Source: Kiritimatiellaeota bacterium B1221 (GTDB taxonomy: Bacteria > Verrucomicrobiota > Kiritimatiellia > SS1-B-03-39 > UBA6053). Taken from it: a stretch of DNA of 64,000 bases. Shown piece by piece: positions 1 to 8,030 of this stretch (the first letter of the stretch is position 1; every line of letters starts with the position of its first letter). The position numbers and the translations under genes are program-made. The stretch lies in the NCBI GenBank assembly GCA_029269125.1, contig JARHXX010000002.1:240874-304873 (forward strand). Reading direction: 5' to 3'. The notes under the pieces were generated by a model that saw only the letters and a program-made list of their open reading frames with translations, was not told the DNA's origin and ran no database searches.

Positions 1-2
1 CC

Positions 3-3000
3 ACTGGTAAAAACCTGGCGATTACCCTCAATGATCTGTTGGGTTACGACATCAAAGCCAATCCGAAATATGGTTCTGAAAAGAAAGGTCAACCGACCAC
101 CTATTATCTTTCGGCCGCCCCGGAACCGATTAAGATTAATTGTGAATACAACTATGTGGACGTGGTGTTAAGTCCTGACCCTAACGTATTCGGTCATTCC
201 AATCCCCTGTTTGGATTGAAAGATAATGGTGTGTTCATTATCCAAAGCGATCTGGAAAGGCCTGAAGAAGTTTGGGCCATGATCCCGGTTCAATATCAAC
301 GATACATCAAAGAAAAACAGATCAAGGTCTTTTACATTGATGCCTTTAAAGTGGCCCGTGAGGAGGCGAGCGATCCTGAATTGCAGCTGCGTATGCAGGG
401 AAATGCTTTCCAGGGATCTTTCTTCAAAGCTTCTTCGGTGATGTCATCGGCCCAATTTACGGAAGAAACCTTATTTCAAGCGATCCGTGATCAGGTAACC
501 AAAAAATTTGGCAGCAAAGGTGCACGGGTCGTTGAAAACAATATGAAAGTGGTTCGCCGGGGATTTGATGAGCTGAAACAGTTACCGGATTTTGAGGTTT
601 CGACGACCGCAGAGAAAGAACTGAAGAAAGCGGTTAAAATGCCGGTCACCCTGAAGCGCATGAAAGCCAGTTCGGATGCGAAAACTGATATTCACCGTTT
701 CTGGGAGCAGACCGGGAGTTTTTATGCCGGAGGGAAACCCAATGACAACTTGGCTGATCCCTTTAATGCTGTCAGTTTGATTCCTGCGGCCACAGGGGTG
801 TTCCGCGATATGACCAGTATCCGGTTTAATCATCCGGTGTGGGTGCCTGAAAATTGCACGGCTTGTGGAGACTGTTATACCGTGTGTCCTGACTCGGCGA
901 TTCCCGGGTTGGCCTGCACCATTCAAGATGCTTTTGGCACCGCCTTGAAGGGAATGACCAAAGCCGGATTGGAAACAGGTCTGCTGCCTTCTTCTCTACG
1001 CACGCTTGAAAAGAAAATGCGTAATGCCACTTCGGGTGCGACGGATTCTTCAGTGAATGTAGACCGGCTGATGAATGACTGCATTGATTCCATGCTCGCA
1101 GATACTCCGGCAGGGGAGCGGGAAGCTTTGAAAGAGGAATTTGACGGATTCAAAGCGCACATGGGCGGGTTTAAATTCTCTCTCACCAAACCCTATTATA
1201 ATCAGAAAGAAAAACAGCAACCGGGATCCGGCGGGCTGTTCGCCATCACGGTGAATCCCTATACCTGCAAAGGTTGTATGCTTTGTGTGGATATTTGTAA
1301 TGACGACGCCTTGCGGATTGCCCCGCAAACCGAAGAGTCTGTCGCCAAACTCCGCAAGGATTGGGATTTTTGGAGTGACCTCCCCAGTACGCCCAAAGAA
1401 TTTATCCGGGTGGAAGATATGGATGAAAAAATCGGAGCCATGGAAACCATGCTTCTCGATAAATCCGTTTACCAAGCCATGGAATGTGGAGATGGTGCCT
1501 GTACCGGTTGTGGTGAAAAAACCATTCTCCATTTGTTTACCGGCAGTATGACCGCATTGATGCAGCCCCGGGTGAAAAAGCACCTCAAACAGCTCGATGA
1601 ACTGATCGCCGGTCTGGAAGGAAAGATCCGGACAAAATTGGCTGAAACTGTAGATGTGAGCAACCTGGGAGCCATCCAGAAATCTCTGGAGAGTCATGCC
1701 AGCGGAGATCTGAAACTTTCAGACTTGGCCAAAGAACTGGATGAAGGGCATGCGGGCAGCCCCATTGATCAGGAATGGCTGAAATCCGTCACCCGATTGA
1801 TTGCCAAACTGAAAGATCTGAAATGGCGTTATGAGGAGGGGCCCGGGAACAAAGGACGTTCACATCTAGGTTTTATAAATTCCACGGGCTGTTCTTCCGT
1901 TTACGGATCTTCCTGGCCTTACAATCCCTATCCCTTCCCCTGGGCCAACCATTTGTTCCAGGATTCACCATCGGTTGCGATGGGGGTATTTGAAGGGCAC
2001 ATGTGCAAAATGGCAGACGGATTTAAAGCGATTCGTATGGCCAAAGCGGAATTGGAGGGAGATGTCGATCTGGAAGCCCTGGCTGCCGAACTTCAGTACT
2101 TCAACTGGAATCACTTCACCGACGAAGAATACCTGCTTTGTCCGCCGGTATGTGCGGTGGGTGGTGATGGGGCGATGTATGACATTGGCTTCCAGAATCT
2201 CTCCCGCTTGCTGATGACGGGCCGCCCGATCAAAGTATTGGTGCTCGATACCCAGGTGTATTCCAATACCGGTGGACAGGCCTGCACCTCTGGCTTTATT
2301 GGTCAGGTCTCTGATATGGCGCCTTACGGAAAATCCTGGAAAGGAAAGAGTGAGATCCGCAAAGAGATGAGTTTGATAGGTGCTGCGCACCGGACCTCGT
2401 TTATCTTCCAGGGCAATACCTCGAATTACACGCATTTGATTGAAGGCTTTATCGATGGGATCAATGCCCGCCGTCCGGCCCTGTTTAATGTGTATGCGGT
2501 TTGTCAGCCTGAACACGGGGTGCCGGATGATTCATCGGTGTACCGCAGCCGCATGGCTCTTGAATCCCGCGCTTATCCGCTTTTCCGTTTTGATCCGGAT
2601 GCGGGTGAGGATTGGGAAGAATGCATCAGTTTGGAAGGAAATCCGTCTATCGACAGTGATTGGCCCACTTACACCCTCGAATACGAAGAGGATGATGGTA
2701 CCAAACAGAAGATGGAACTGCCCATGACTTTTGCGGATTTCGCGGTGGCGGAAGCCCGCTTCCGGAAACACTTCAGGGTGGCCCCGCAAGATACCTGGAA
2801 CGACAACATGATTCTGCTGTCAGATTTTATTAAGCTGTCCGAAGAAGACCGCGAAGGGAAATTCCCCTTTGTGTGGATTCTCGATAAGAAGAATCATTTA
2901 AGTCGGGTGTTGGTCGCGGAACCGATTGTCCTCTCTACCGAAGAACGTTTGGACTTCTGGAAAACCCTCAAGTCTCTGGGGGGACTGACCAAGAAGGTTG

Positions 3001-3401
3001 ATCCCAAAGCGATCGCGGATCAGGTTCGGTCTGAAACGGCTCAGAAGCTGGCGCAAGGACTGATGTCGATGTTGGGAGGTGATGTGAATCTTCCCGATTT
3101 GACCGCCTCAGCTCCCGTTGCCGGGGCTCCTGCACCCGAGGGCGCAGTGGCATTTGAAGCGGCATGGATTGAGCAGAATCTCTGCTCATCCTGTGACGAA
3201 TGTATCAACATCAACCCGGCTATTTTCGAATACGATGGTGACAAAAAAGCTTTTGTGAAGAATCCGACGGGCGGCCCCTTTAAAGACATTGTGCGTGCGG
3301 CTGAGAAATGCACCGGACAGTGTATTCACCCCGGAACCCCGGCGGATCCCAATGAAAAGGATGTCGAGAAACTTTTAGCTCGGGCGGAGAAATACAACTG
3401 A
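3..3401 (+). CDS. nifJ: Pyruvate:ferredoxin (2-oxoacid) oxidoreductase, 5'-truncated by window edge
   Basis: Oxidatively decarboxylates pyruvate (or a related 2-oxoacid) with CoA to acyl-CoA, CO2 and reduced ferredoxin in the cytoplasm. The frame is open to the left edge, so the N-terminal pyruvate-binding domains are missing. Counting residues from base 39, a gamma-type domain fills about 1-200, two 4Fe-4S motifs follow at about 273 (CTACGDC) and 410 (CKGCMLC), and the TPP-binding beta domain covers about 480-860, with GDGACTGCG, GGDGAMYDIG and NTGGQ motifs. The C-terminus (about 1045-1120) is a ferredoxin-like module with CSSCDEC and a later CTGQC. At more than 1130 residues without the N-terminal domains, it would be longer than classic NifJ (about 1200 in total), matching the long fused 2-oxoacid oxidoreductases. 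It lies 93 bp before rnfC, so it probably feeds that complex. The exact 2-oxoacid is inferred. Confidence 0.9.
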   Translation, partial: TGKNLAITLNDLLGYDIKANPKYGSEKKGQPTTYYLSAAPEPIKINCEYNYVDVVLSPDPNVFGHSNPLFGLKDNGVFIIQSDLERPEEVWAMIPVQYQRYIKEKQIKVFYIDAFKVAREEASDPELQLRMQGNAFQGSFFKASSVMSSAQFTEETLFQAIRDQVTKKFGSKGARVVENNMKVVRRGFDELKQLPDFEVSTTAEKELKKAVKMPVTLKRMKASSDAKTDIHRFWEQTGSFYAGGKPNDNLADPFNAVSLIPAATGVFRDMTSIRFNHPVWVPENCTACGDCYTVCPDSAIPGLACTIQDAFGTALKGMTKAGLETGLLPSSLRTLEKKMRNATSGATDSSVNVDRLMNDCIDSMLADTPAGEREALKEEFDGFKAHMGGFKFSLTKPYYNQKEKQQPGSGGLFAITVNPYTCKGCMLCVDICNDDALRIAPQTEESVAKLRKDWDFWSDLPSTPKEFIRVEDMDEKIGAMETMLLDKSVYQAMECGDGACTGCGEKTILHLFTGSMTALMQPRVKKHLKQLDELIAGLEGKIRTKLAETVDVSNLGAIQKSLESHASGDLKLSDLAKELDEGHAGSPIDQEWLKSVTRLIAKLKDLKWRYEEGPGNKGRSHLGFINSTGCSSVYGSSWPYNPYPFPWANHLFQDSPSVAMGVFEGHMCKMADGFKAIRMAKAELEGDVDLEALAAELQYFNWNHFTDEEYLLCPPVCAVGGDGAMYDIGFQNLSRLLMTGRPIKVLVLDTQVYSNTGGQACTSGFIGQVSDMAPYGKSWKGKSEIRKEMSLIGAAHRTSFIFQGNTSNYTHLIEGFIDGINARRPALFNVYAVCQPEHGVPDDSSVYRSRMALESRAYPLFRFDPDAGEDWEECISLEGNPSIDSDWPTYTLEYEEDDGTKQKMELPMTFADFAVAEARFRKHFRVAPQDTWNDNMILLSDFIKLSEEDREGKFPFVWILDKKNHLSRVLVAEPIVLSTEERLDFWKTLKSLGGLTKKVDPKAIADQVRSETAQKLAQGLMSMLGGDVNLPDLTASAPVAGAPAPEGAVAFEAAWIEQNLCSSCDECININPAIFEYDGDKKAFVKNPTGGPFKDIVRAAEKCTGQCIHPGTPADPNEKDVEKLLARAEKYN

Positions 3402-3416
3402 GGTGCGGATGGCCAT

Positions 3417-3453
3417 CAGTCGGGTCTGACCTGTCTGACCTGACTGACTTTTC
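3417..3453 (+). terminator. Possible attenuator or terminator hairpin between PFOR and rnfC
   Basis: CAGTCGGGT (3417-3425) pairs with ACCTGACTG (3438-3446) with one mismatch, and a short T run (3449-3452) follows. It could end part of the PFOR transcript and set the ratio of PFOR to Rnf. The stem is built from 9-bp direct repeats (GTCTGACCT at 3424 and 3433), so it may instead be a repeat element that happens to fold. Confidence 0.4.
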
Positions 3454-3494
3454 CCAAATGAGACTTCCCAACTTCAAACTCCACATTCCTGAAA

Positions 3495-4853
3495 ATGTCT
3501 GAACATTTTTCCATACAGCATTTCCTCCGCGGAACCTTTCATCAAGGAATTCATCCGCCGGAAAATAAACACTTCACGGCGGAAAAACCGATTGAACGAT
3601 TGGCTTTTCCTCCTCAGCTGGTGTTGCCTTTATCCCAACATGCCGGCAAAGCTTCGGTGGCGTTGGTGCGCAAAGGACAGGAAGTGGTACGCGGGGAACC
3701 TATTGCCCGGGCTGATGGTTTTGTTTCCGTTCCTTTACATGCTCCGGCTTCAGGGGTGGTCAAGGACATTTGTTTGATGCCCTCAGCCCGTGGACCTATG
3801 GTTGAAAGTATAGTGCTGGATGTGTATGCGGGGGACCCTCAGGAAGTGCTTTACGGTACGGAGGTGGATGTCGATGCCATTCAATCATCAGATCTTATGC
3901 AGGCTGTACAGGATACCGGGTTGGTGGGATTGGGAGGCGCGGCTTTTCCGACCCACGTGAAACTATCAGTGCCGGAAGGTTGTGTTATCGACACGGTTTT
4001 AATTAACGGATGTGAGTGTGAACCTTTTTTGACCACGGACCACCGTTTGATGATTGAACAGGCGGCGGATCTGGTGGCCGGCACCCGCATTCTTATGAGG
4101 GCGGTCGGGGCAAAACGTGCAATTATCGGGACTGAAGATAACAAACTCGATGCGGTGGAAGCCATTCAGGCGGTCCTCAAAAAAGACGATGTGGTTTCAG
4201 TGAAAGCGGTACAAACCAAGTACCCCCAGGGTGCGGAAAAGATGCTGGCGAAAGCTTTGGTGAACCGTGAAATTCCCTCAGGTAAATTCCCATCGGCCGT
4301 AGGATTAGGCGTGTTTAACGTAGCGACTGCGACCCAAATAGGTCAGTTGTTACCTCAAAAACAAGGGGTGATAGAAAGGGTGGTGACCGTGACCGGACCG
4401 GGGATAGAGCGCCCGGGGAATTACATTGTCCCTGTGGGCACTCCCATTCGGTTTATCCTAGAGAAGCTTGGATTTCAAGGTTCCGCCCGCCACCTGATTA
4501 TGGGGGGACCGATGATGGGAGGCACCGTGTCTTCACTGGATACCCCCATCACCAAAGGTTGTGGTGGATTACTGATTTTGAATGAGCACCAGTTGACCAC
4601 CGAAGAACAAATGAAACGCTATCCCTGCATCAATTGCGGGGCCTGTGTGGATGCCTGTCCGATGATGTTGAATCCCTGCGAGTTGGGTCGGATGGCACAT
4701 AAAGCGCAGTATGAAGTCATGGCGGAACGGTATCATTTGAATGATTGTTTTGAATGTGGGAGTTGTAGTTATGTCTGTCCCGCGGCTATTCCGCTGGTGC
4801 AATACTTCCGGGTAGCCAAATCTGTAAACCGAACCAAAGCGGCAGCGTCATGA
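3495..4853 (+). CDS. rnfC: Rnf electron transport complex subunit C
   Basis: RnfC is the peripheral NADH/FMN-binding and iron-sulfur subunit of the ion-pumping Rnf complex. This 452-residue protein has the N-terminal lipoyl-like barrel, the Rossmann-like NADH/FMN core with the GLGGAAFPTHVK and INGCECEPF signatures, an SLBB region, and two C-terminal 4Fe-4S motifs (CINCGACVDACP and CFECGSCSYVCP). These clusters separate RnfC from NqrA, which has none. The ATG at 3495 has no clear Shine-Dalgarno sequence. Its stop overlaps the start of rnfD by 4 nt, beginning a tightly coupled C-D-G-E-A operon. Confidence 0.95.
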   Translation: MSEHFSIQHFLRGTFHQGIHPPENKHFTAEKPIERLAFPPQLVLPLSQHAGKASVALVRKGQEVVRGEPIARADGFVSVPLHAPASGVVKDICLMPSARGPMVESIVLDVYAGDPQEVLYGTEVDVDAIQSSDLMQAVQDTGLVGLGGAAFPTHVKLSVPEGCVIDTVLINGCECEPFLTTDHRLMIEQAADLVAGTRILMRAVGAKRAIIGTEDNKLDAVEAIQAVLKKDDVVSVKAVQTKYPQGAEKMLAKALVNREIPSGKFPSAVGLGVFNVATATQIGQLLPQKQGVIERVVTVTGPGIERPGNYIVPVGTPIRFILEKLGFQGSARHLIMGGPMMGGTVSSLDTPITKGCGGLLILNEHQLTTEEQMKRYPCINCGACVDACPMMLNPCELGRMAHKAQYEVMAERYHLNDCFECGSCSYVCPAAIPLVQYFRVAKSVNRTKAAAS

Positions 4854-5908
4854 GTGAAGCGGTACAACTCAAAACCTCACCCCATTTGCGGGGGATGCAT
4901 TCAGTGGATAAAATCATGCGCCACGTGGTGTATGCGTTGATTCCGGTGAGCTTGTTCTCGGTGATGCAATTCGGGTTGTCCGCCCTGGCTCTCATTGTGA
5001 CTTCGGTGGTGGTTTGTGTGGGTACCGAACATTTTTTCTGCAAACGCAGCGGGAAGGAAAGTACAGTTTCAGATTGGAGCGCGGTCATCACCGGATTGTT
5101 GGTGGCGTTGATTCTTCCCCCGGGATTTCCGTTATGGATGGCGGCCTTTGCGGCCTTTGTATCGATTGCGGTGGGGAAGGTTTTCTTTGGCGGACTGGGA
5201 TATAATGTCTTTAATCCCGCCTTGGTGGGCCGCGCTTTTGCCCAGGCCGCTTTTACGGTTCCGATTACGACGTGGACTCCGGGTATGGCTCATCGACGTT
5301 TCCTCGAATTTATCCCCACCACCTTGACGCCACCCTTTTTAAAACCTGACTTTGAAGCCTTTCGTGTATGGGTGGAAAGTTTAAAAATTGACGGGTACTC
5401 CGGAGCCACTCCTTTGGCCATGATGAAGTTTGATCATGTCGAAGTGGACACGCTCGAACTTTTTCTGGGCACGTTGGCCAGTTCGGCAGGGGAAAGCTCG
5501 GCTCTGCTCATCCTGCTGGGTGGATTTTATCTCGCGTTTCGGAAAATGCTCAACTGGAAAATTCCGGTGGCAGTATTGGGGTCGGCCTTTATTCTCTCAG
5601 GAATCTTTTATCTCAAAAATCCCGAGATCTACCCCAGTCCGTTTTTTACGGTGGTTTCCGGTGGATTGATGTTGGGTGCGGTTTTTATGGCCACGGATAT
5701 GGTATCCTCTCCGGTAACGCCGATCGGGGTGTGGATTTATGGAATTTTGATAGGCTCCCTTACCGTGATGATTCGATTGTTCGGTGGGTTGAATGAAGGA
5801 GTGATGTACGCCATTCTTTTGGGGAATGCGGCCACCCCATTGATCAATAACCTTACCCAGCCACGTATCTACGGTGCCATACGTAAGCGAAAGGAGAAAG
5901 CGGTATGA
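4850..5908 (+). CDS. rnfD: Rnf electron transport complex subunit D
   Basis: Integral membrane subunit carrying a covalent FMN, part of the ion-translocating core. The 352 residues include about nine or ten hydrophobic segments and the flavinylation motif GYSGATPLAMM, where the Thr should receive the FMN through a phosphodiester bond. The family (NqrB/RnfD/RnfE) and length fit. It overlaps rnfC and rnfG by 4 nt each (ATGA junctions), which implies translational coupling. Covalent flavin attachment would need an ApbE flavin transferase, which is not encoded in the window. Confidence 0.95.
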   Translation: MSEAVQLKTSPHLRGMHSVDKIMRHVVYALIPVSLFSVMQFGLSALALIVTSVVVCVGTEHFFCKRSGKESTVSDWSAVITGLLVALILPPGFPLWMAAFAAFVSIAVGKVFFGGLGYNVFNPALVGRAFAQAAFTVPITTWTPGMAHRRFLEFIPTTLTPPFLKPDFEAFRVWVESLKIDGYSGATPLAMMKFDHVEVDTLELFLGTLASSAGESSALLILLGGFYLAFRKMLNWKIPVAVLGSAFILSGIFYLKNPEIYPSPFFTVVSGGLMLGAVFMATDMVSSPVTPIGVWIYGILIGSLTVMIRLFGGLNEGVMYAILLGNAATPLINNLTQPRIYGAIRKRKEKAV

Positions 5909-6537
5909 GTGCGGATCATTCCAGTATGAAGCTTGTTGCCACCCTGGGTGGAATCGCGGTTTTCTCAGGGCTGTTGTTATCGCTTACCTACGAAATCACT
6001 AAACCCATGATCGCCAAAAATGAAAGTGAAGCACTGGAGGCGGCGGTGTTTGAAGTTTTACCCGGAGCTGTCACCCGGGAGAATTATCTATTGGATGATG
6101 TGGGACTTCAAAAAGTGGGGGAGGGTTCCTCCAGGGAGGCAAATCTTTATGCAGGTATCAATGAAGCAGGGGAAAGGGTGGGCTTCGCATTGTCCGGGGA
6201 GGCAAGAGGATATGCGGATGTGGTCCGGGTATTATACGGATACAATCCGGAGACCCAACAGGTGGTGGGGCTGCGGGTCCTCTCCAGTAATGAAACGCCG
6301 GGGCTGGGGGATAGAATTGAAAAAGATCCGGCATTTCAGGAGAATTTCACGGCGCTGGATGCCTCATTGGCCCATGAAATTACTACAGTGAAAAACGGAG
6401 AGAAAACGGAACCCTGGCAGATCGACGGAATCTCAGGTGCGACTGTAAGTTCCAAAGCGATTGGTAAAGCACTTCGGGACAGCACCCATGAATGGGTTCC
6501 TCAATTACATGCGGCATTGGAAGGGAGTTTGGAATGA
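5905..6537 (+). CDS. rnfG: Rnf electron transport complex subunit G
   Basis: Membrane-anchored, outward-facing flavoprotein subunit. A single N-terminal transmembrane helix (about residues 11-28) is followed by an FMN-binding domain containing GISGATVSSKAIGKAL near the C-terminus; the Thr in SGAT is the predicted covalent FMN site. The 210-residue length is normal. The start is fixed by the 4-nt overlap with rnfD, and the stop overlaps the start of rnfE by 4 nt. Like RnfD it would depend on ApbE encoded elsewhere. Confidence 0.94.
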   Translation: MSADHSSMKLVATLGGIAVFSGLLLSLTYEITKPMIAKNESEALEAAVFEVLPGAVTRENYLLDDVGLQKVGEGSSREANLYAGINEAGERVGFALSGEARGYADVVRVLYGYNPETQQVVGLRVLSSNETPGLGDRIEKDPAFQENFTALDASLAHEITTVKNGEKTEPWQIDGISGATVSSKAIGKALRDSTHEWVPQLHAALEGSLE

Positions 6538-7163
6538 GTGCAAAAGAACCAGAAACCATGACGCTGGAAACCTTCACCCAGGGTTTGTGGAAAGACAATC
6601 CCGTGTTTGTGATGTTACTGGGACTCTGTCCCGCACTGGCGGTGACGAACTCCGCCTTGAATGCATTAGCCATGGGCCTGGCCACAACCTTTGTACTGAT
6701 CTGTTCCGGTTTGCTGGTTTCGTTATTGCGCAATGTAATTCCTAAACAGGTGAGGATCGCCTCTTACATTATTATTATTGCGACTTTTGTCACAATGGCG
6801 GATTACGGAATTAAAGCCATTAGCCTTGAACTTTACAAAGCACTGGGTGCCTTCATTCAACTGATTGTGGTGAACTGTATTATTCTGGGGCGGGCGGAAG
6901 CGTATGCCTCCAAGCAGAAGCCTTTAAAATCAATGATTAACGGTGCCGGTATGGGGTTGGGGTTCACATTGGCCCTGCTGAGTTTAGGAGTGGTGCGGGA
7001 GATCCTGGGCAGTGGCACGGTGTTTGGGATGCAGGTGATGCCTGACCGTTTCCAGACCTGGTCGGTATTTGTGTTGCCTCCCGGCGGGTTCTTTGTATTG
7101 GCGTGCTGGCTAATGTTATTTACCTGGATACGTGAGCGGAAAAGTAAGCAGGAGGCAATTTAA
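6534..7163 (+). CDS. rnfE: Rnf electron transport complex subunit E
   Basis: Six-helix membrane subunit homologous to NqrD; together with RnfA it forms the ion channel-like core and the intramembrane 2Fe-2S site. About 209 residues starting at the ATG that overlaps the rnfG stop (an upstream in-frame ATG at 6492 lies inside rnfG and has no ribosome site). The two key cysteines are visible in LLGLCPALAV (first helix) and VVNCIILGRAEA (fourth helix). The stop codon shares one base with the rnfA start. Confidence 0.93.
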   Translation: MSAKEPETMTLETFTQGLWKDNPVFVMLLGLCPALAVTNSALNALAMGLATTFVLICSGLLVSLLRNVIPKQVRIASYIIIIATFVTMADYGIKAISLELYKALGAFIQLIVVNCIILGRAEAYASKQKPLKSMINGAGMGLGFTLALLSLGVVREILGSGTVFGMQVMPDRFQTWSVFVLPPGGFFVLACWLMLFTWIRERKSKQEAI

Positions 7164-7744
7164 TGGATCCCAATTCACCCACCTTTATTTTTCTCAATGC
7201 CTTCCTGATTAATAACTTTGTGTTGGCCATGTTTTTGGGACTTTGCCCGTTCCTTGGGGTTTCCGGTAAAATTAAAACGGCCGGGAACATGGGCATGGCG
7301 GTGACCTTTGTGATGTTGGTCAGTTCCATCTGTGCCTTCGGATTAAATGTTCTCCTCACCCGCTTCGATCTCGAGTTCCTGAAGCTGATTTCCTATATTG
7401 CGGTCATTGCTTCGGCGGTACAACTGGTGGAAATGACGGTAAAACGATTCAGTCCCGCTTTGTTTCGGGCCCTGGGAATTTTTCTGCCGCTGATCACCAC
7501 CAACTGTGCGATTTTAGGATTAGCGCTGTTTCAAACCGCACGTGAATATACCTTTGTGCAGTCTCTGGCTTTTGCTTTAGGCGCAGGGGCCGGATTCACC
7601 TTGGCACTGTTATTGATGGCGGGGTTGCGGGAAAAACTTGATCTGGCGGACGTACCCTCGGTGGCCCGGGGCGCGGCCTTGAGCTTAATGATTGCCGGAT
7701 TGTTATCACTTGCCTTTATGGGCTTTGCGGGGTTGGGCGGATGA
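7163..7744 (+). CDS. rnfA: Rnf electron transport complex subunit A
   Basis: Six-helix partner of RnfE, homologous to NqrE. The 193 residues show the inverted-topology signature with cysteines in FLGLCPFLGV and ITTNCAILGLAL, expected to share the membrane 2Fe-2S cluster with RnfE. It starts one base into the rnfE stop codon and ends in a 4-nt overlap with the next small gene. In Clostridium/Acetobacterium-type operons (C-D-G-E-A-B) the next gene would be rnfB; here it is an 88-residue Cys protein instead. Confidence 0.94.
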   Translation: MDPNSPTFIFLNAFLINNFVLAMFLGLCPFLGVSGKIKTAGNMGMAVTFVMLVSSICAFGLNVLLTRFDLEFLKLISYIAVIASAVQLVEMTVKRFSPALFRALGIFLPLITTNCAILGLALFQTAREYTFVQSLAFALGAGAGFTLALLLMAGLREKLDLADVPSVARGAALSLMIAGLLSLAFMGFAGLGG

Positions 7745-8007
7745 TTGAAAAACTGGTTATTTCAATTGCAGTGATTTTTGTTTTCACCTGGTTGTGGGTA
7801 AAGTTTCAGGATGCCGGACGTAAATTTGCCAAAAAACATCCGGAGTTCGGCCGCTATCGTGAAGAAGGCGGTGAATGCGGCAAAACGTGTGGATGTGCCA
7901 ATTGGAAACACTGTATGCTCAAGTCAGAGGCCGGAAAACAAAAACATCGAATTGATCCGGCTGATCTGCAGGATCAGACCGATCCGTCCGATCAACCGAA
8001 TATTTAA
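7741..8007 (+). CDS. Small membrane-anchored Cys protein in the rnfB position (NqrM-like or mini-RnfB)
   Basis: 88 residues, translationally coupled to rnfA by an ATGA overlap. An N-terminal transmembrane helix (about residues 4-20) is followed by a charged stretch and a four-cysteine cluster, C46-x3-C50-x-C52-x5-C58, then a polar tail. The layout recalls NqrM (DUF539), a small anchored protein whose C-x-C-x3-C motif supplies iron for the NqrD/NqrE cluster. It also recalls the start of RnfB, a helix followed by a CGxCGxxxC cluster. Either an assembly factor for the RnfE/RnfA 2Fe-2S site or a reduced RnfB is plausible; neither is proven. The tail (about residues 71-86) is encoded by an imperfect 9-bp repeat. 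Confidence 0.7.
   Translation: MIEKLVISIAVIFVFTWLWVKFQDAGRKFAKKHPEFGRYREEGGECGKTCGCANWKHCMLKSEAGKQKHRIDPADLQDQTDPSDQPNI
7961..7997. repeat. Imperfect 9-bp tandem repeat inside the small rnf-linked gene
   Basis: GATCAGACC (7972-7980), GATCCGTCC (7981-7989) and GATCAACC (7990-7997) form a degenerate 9-bp tandem. The preceding CTGATC/GATCAG pair (7961-7966 and 7972-7977) can fold into a short hairpin. The unit resembles the reverse complement of the repeats at 3424-3441 (GGTCAGAC), suggesting one small repeat family. Confidence 0.5.
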
Positions 8008-8030
8008 ACTCACTCCCCAAAGGAATCCTA

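Noticed and set aside
1050..1697. Long reverse-strand frame (215 codons) inside the PFOR gene
   Set aside because: It lies entirely within the PFOR coding sequence, has no domain or ribosome site, and reflects codon bias on the opposite strand.
7741..8007. Reading the 88-residue gene as a true full RnfB
   Set aside because: RnfB is much longer and has several ferredoxin-type 4Fe-4S motifs; only one four-Cys cluster is present here.
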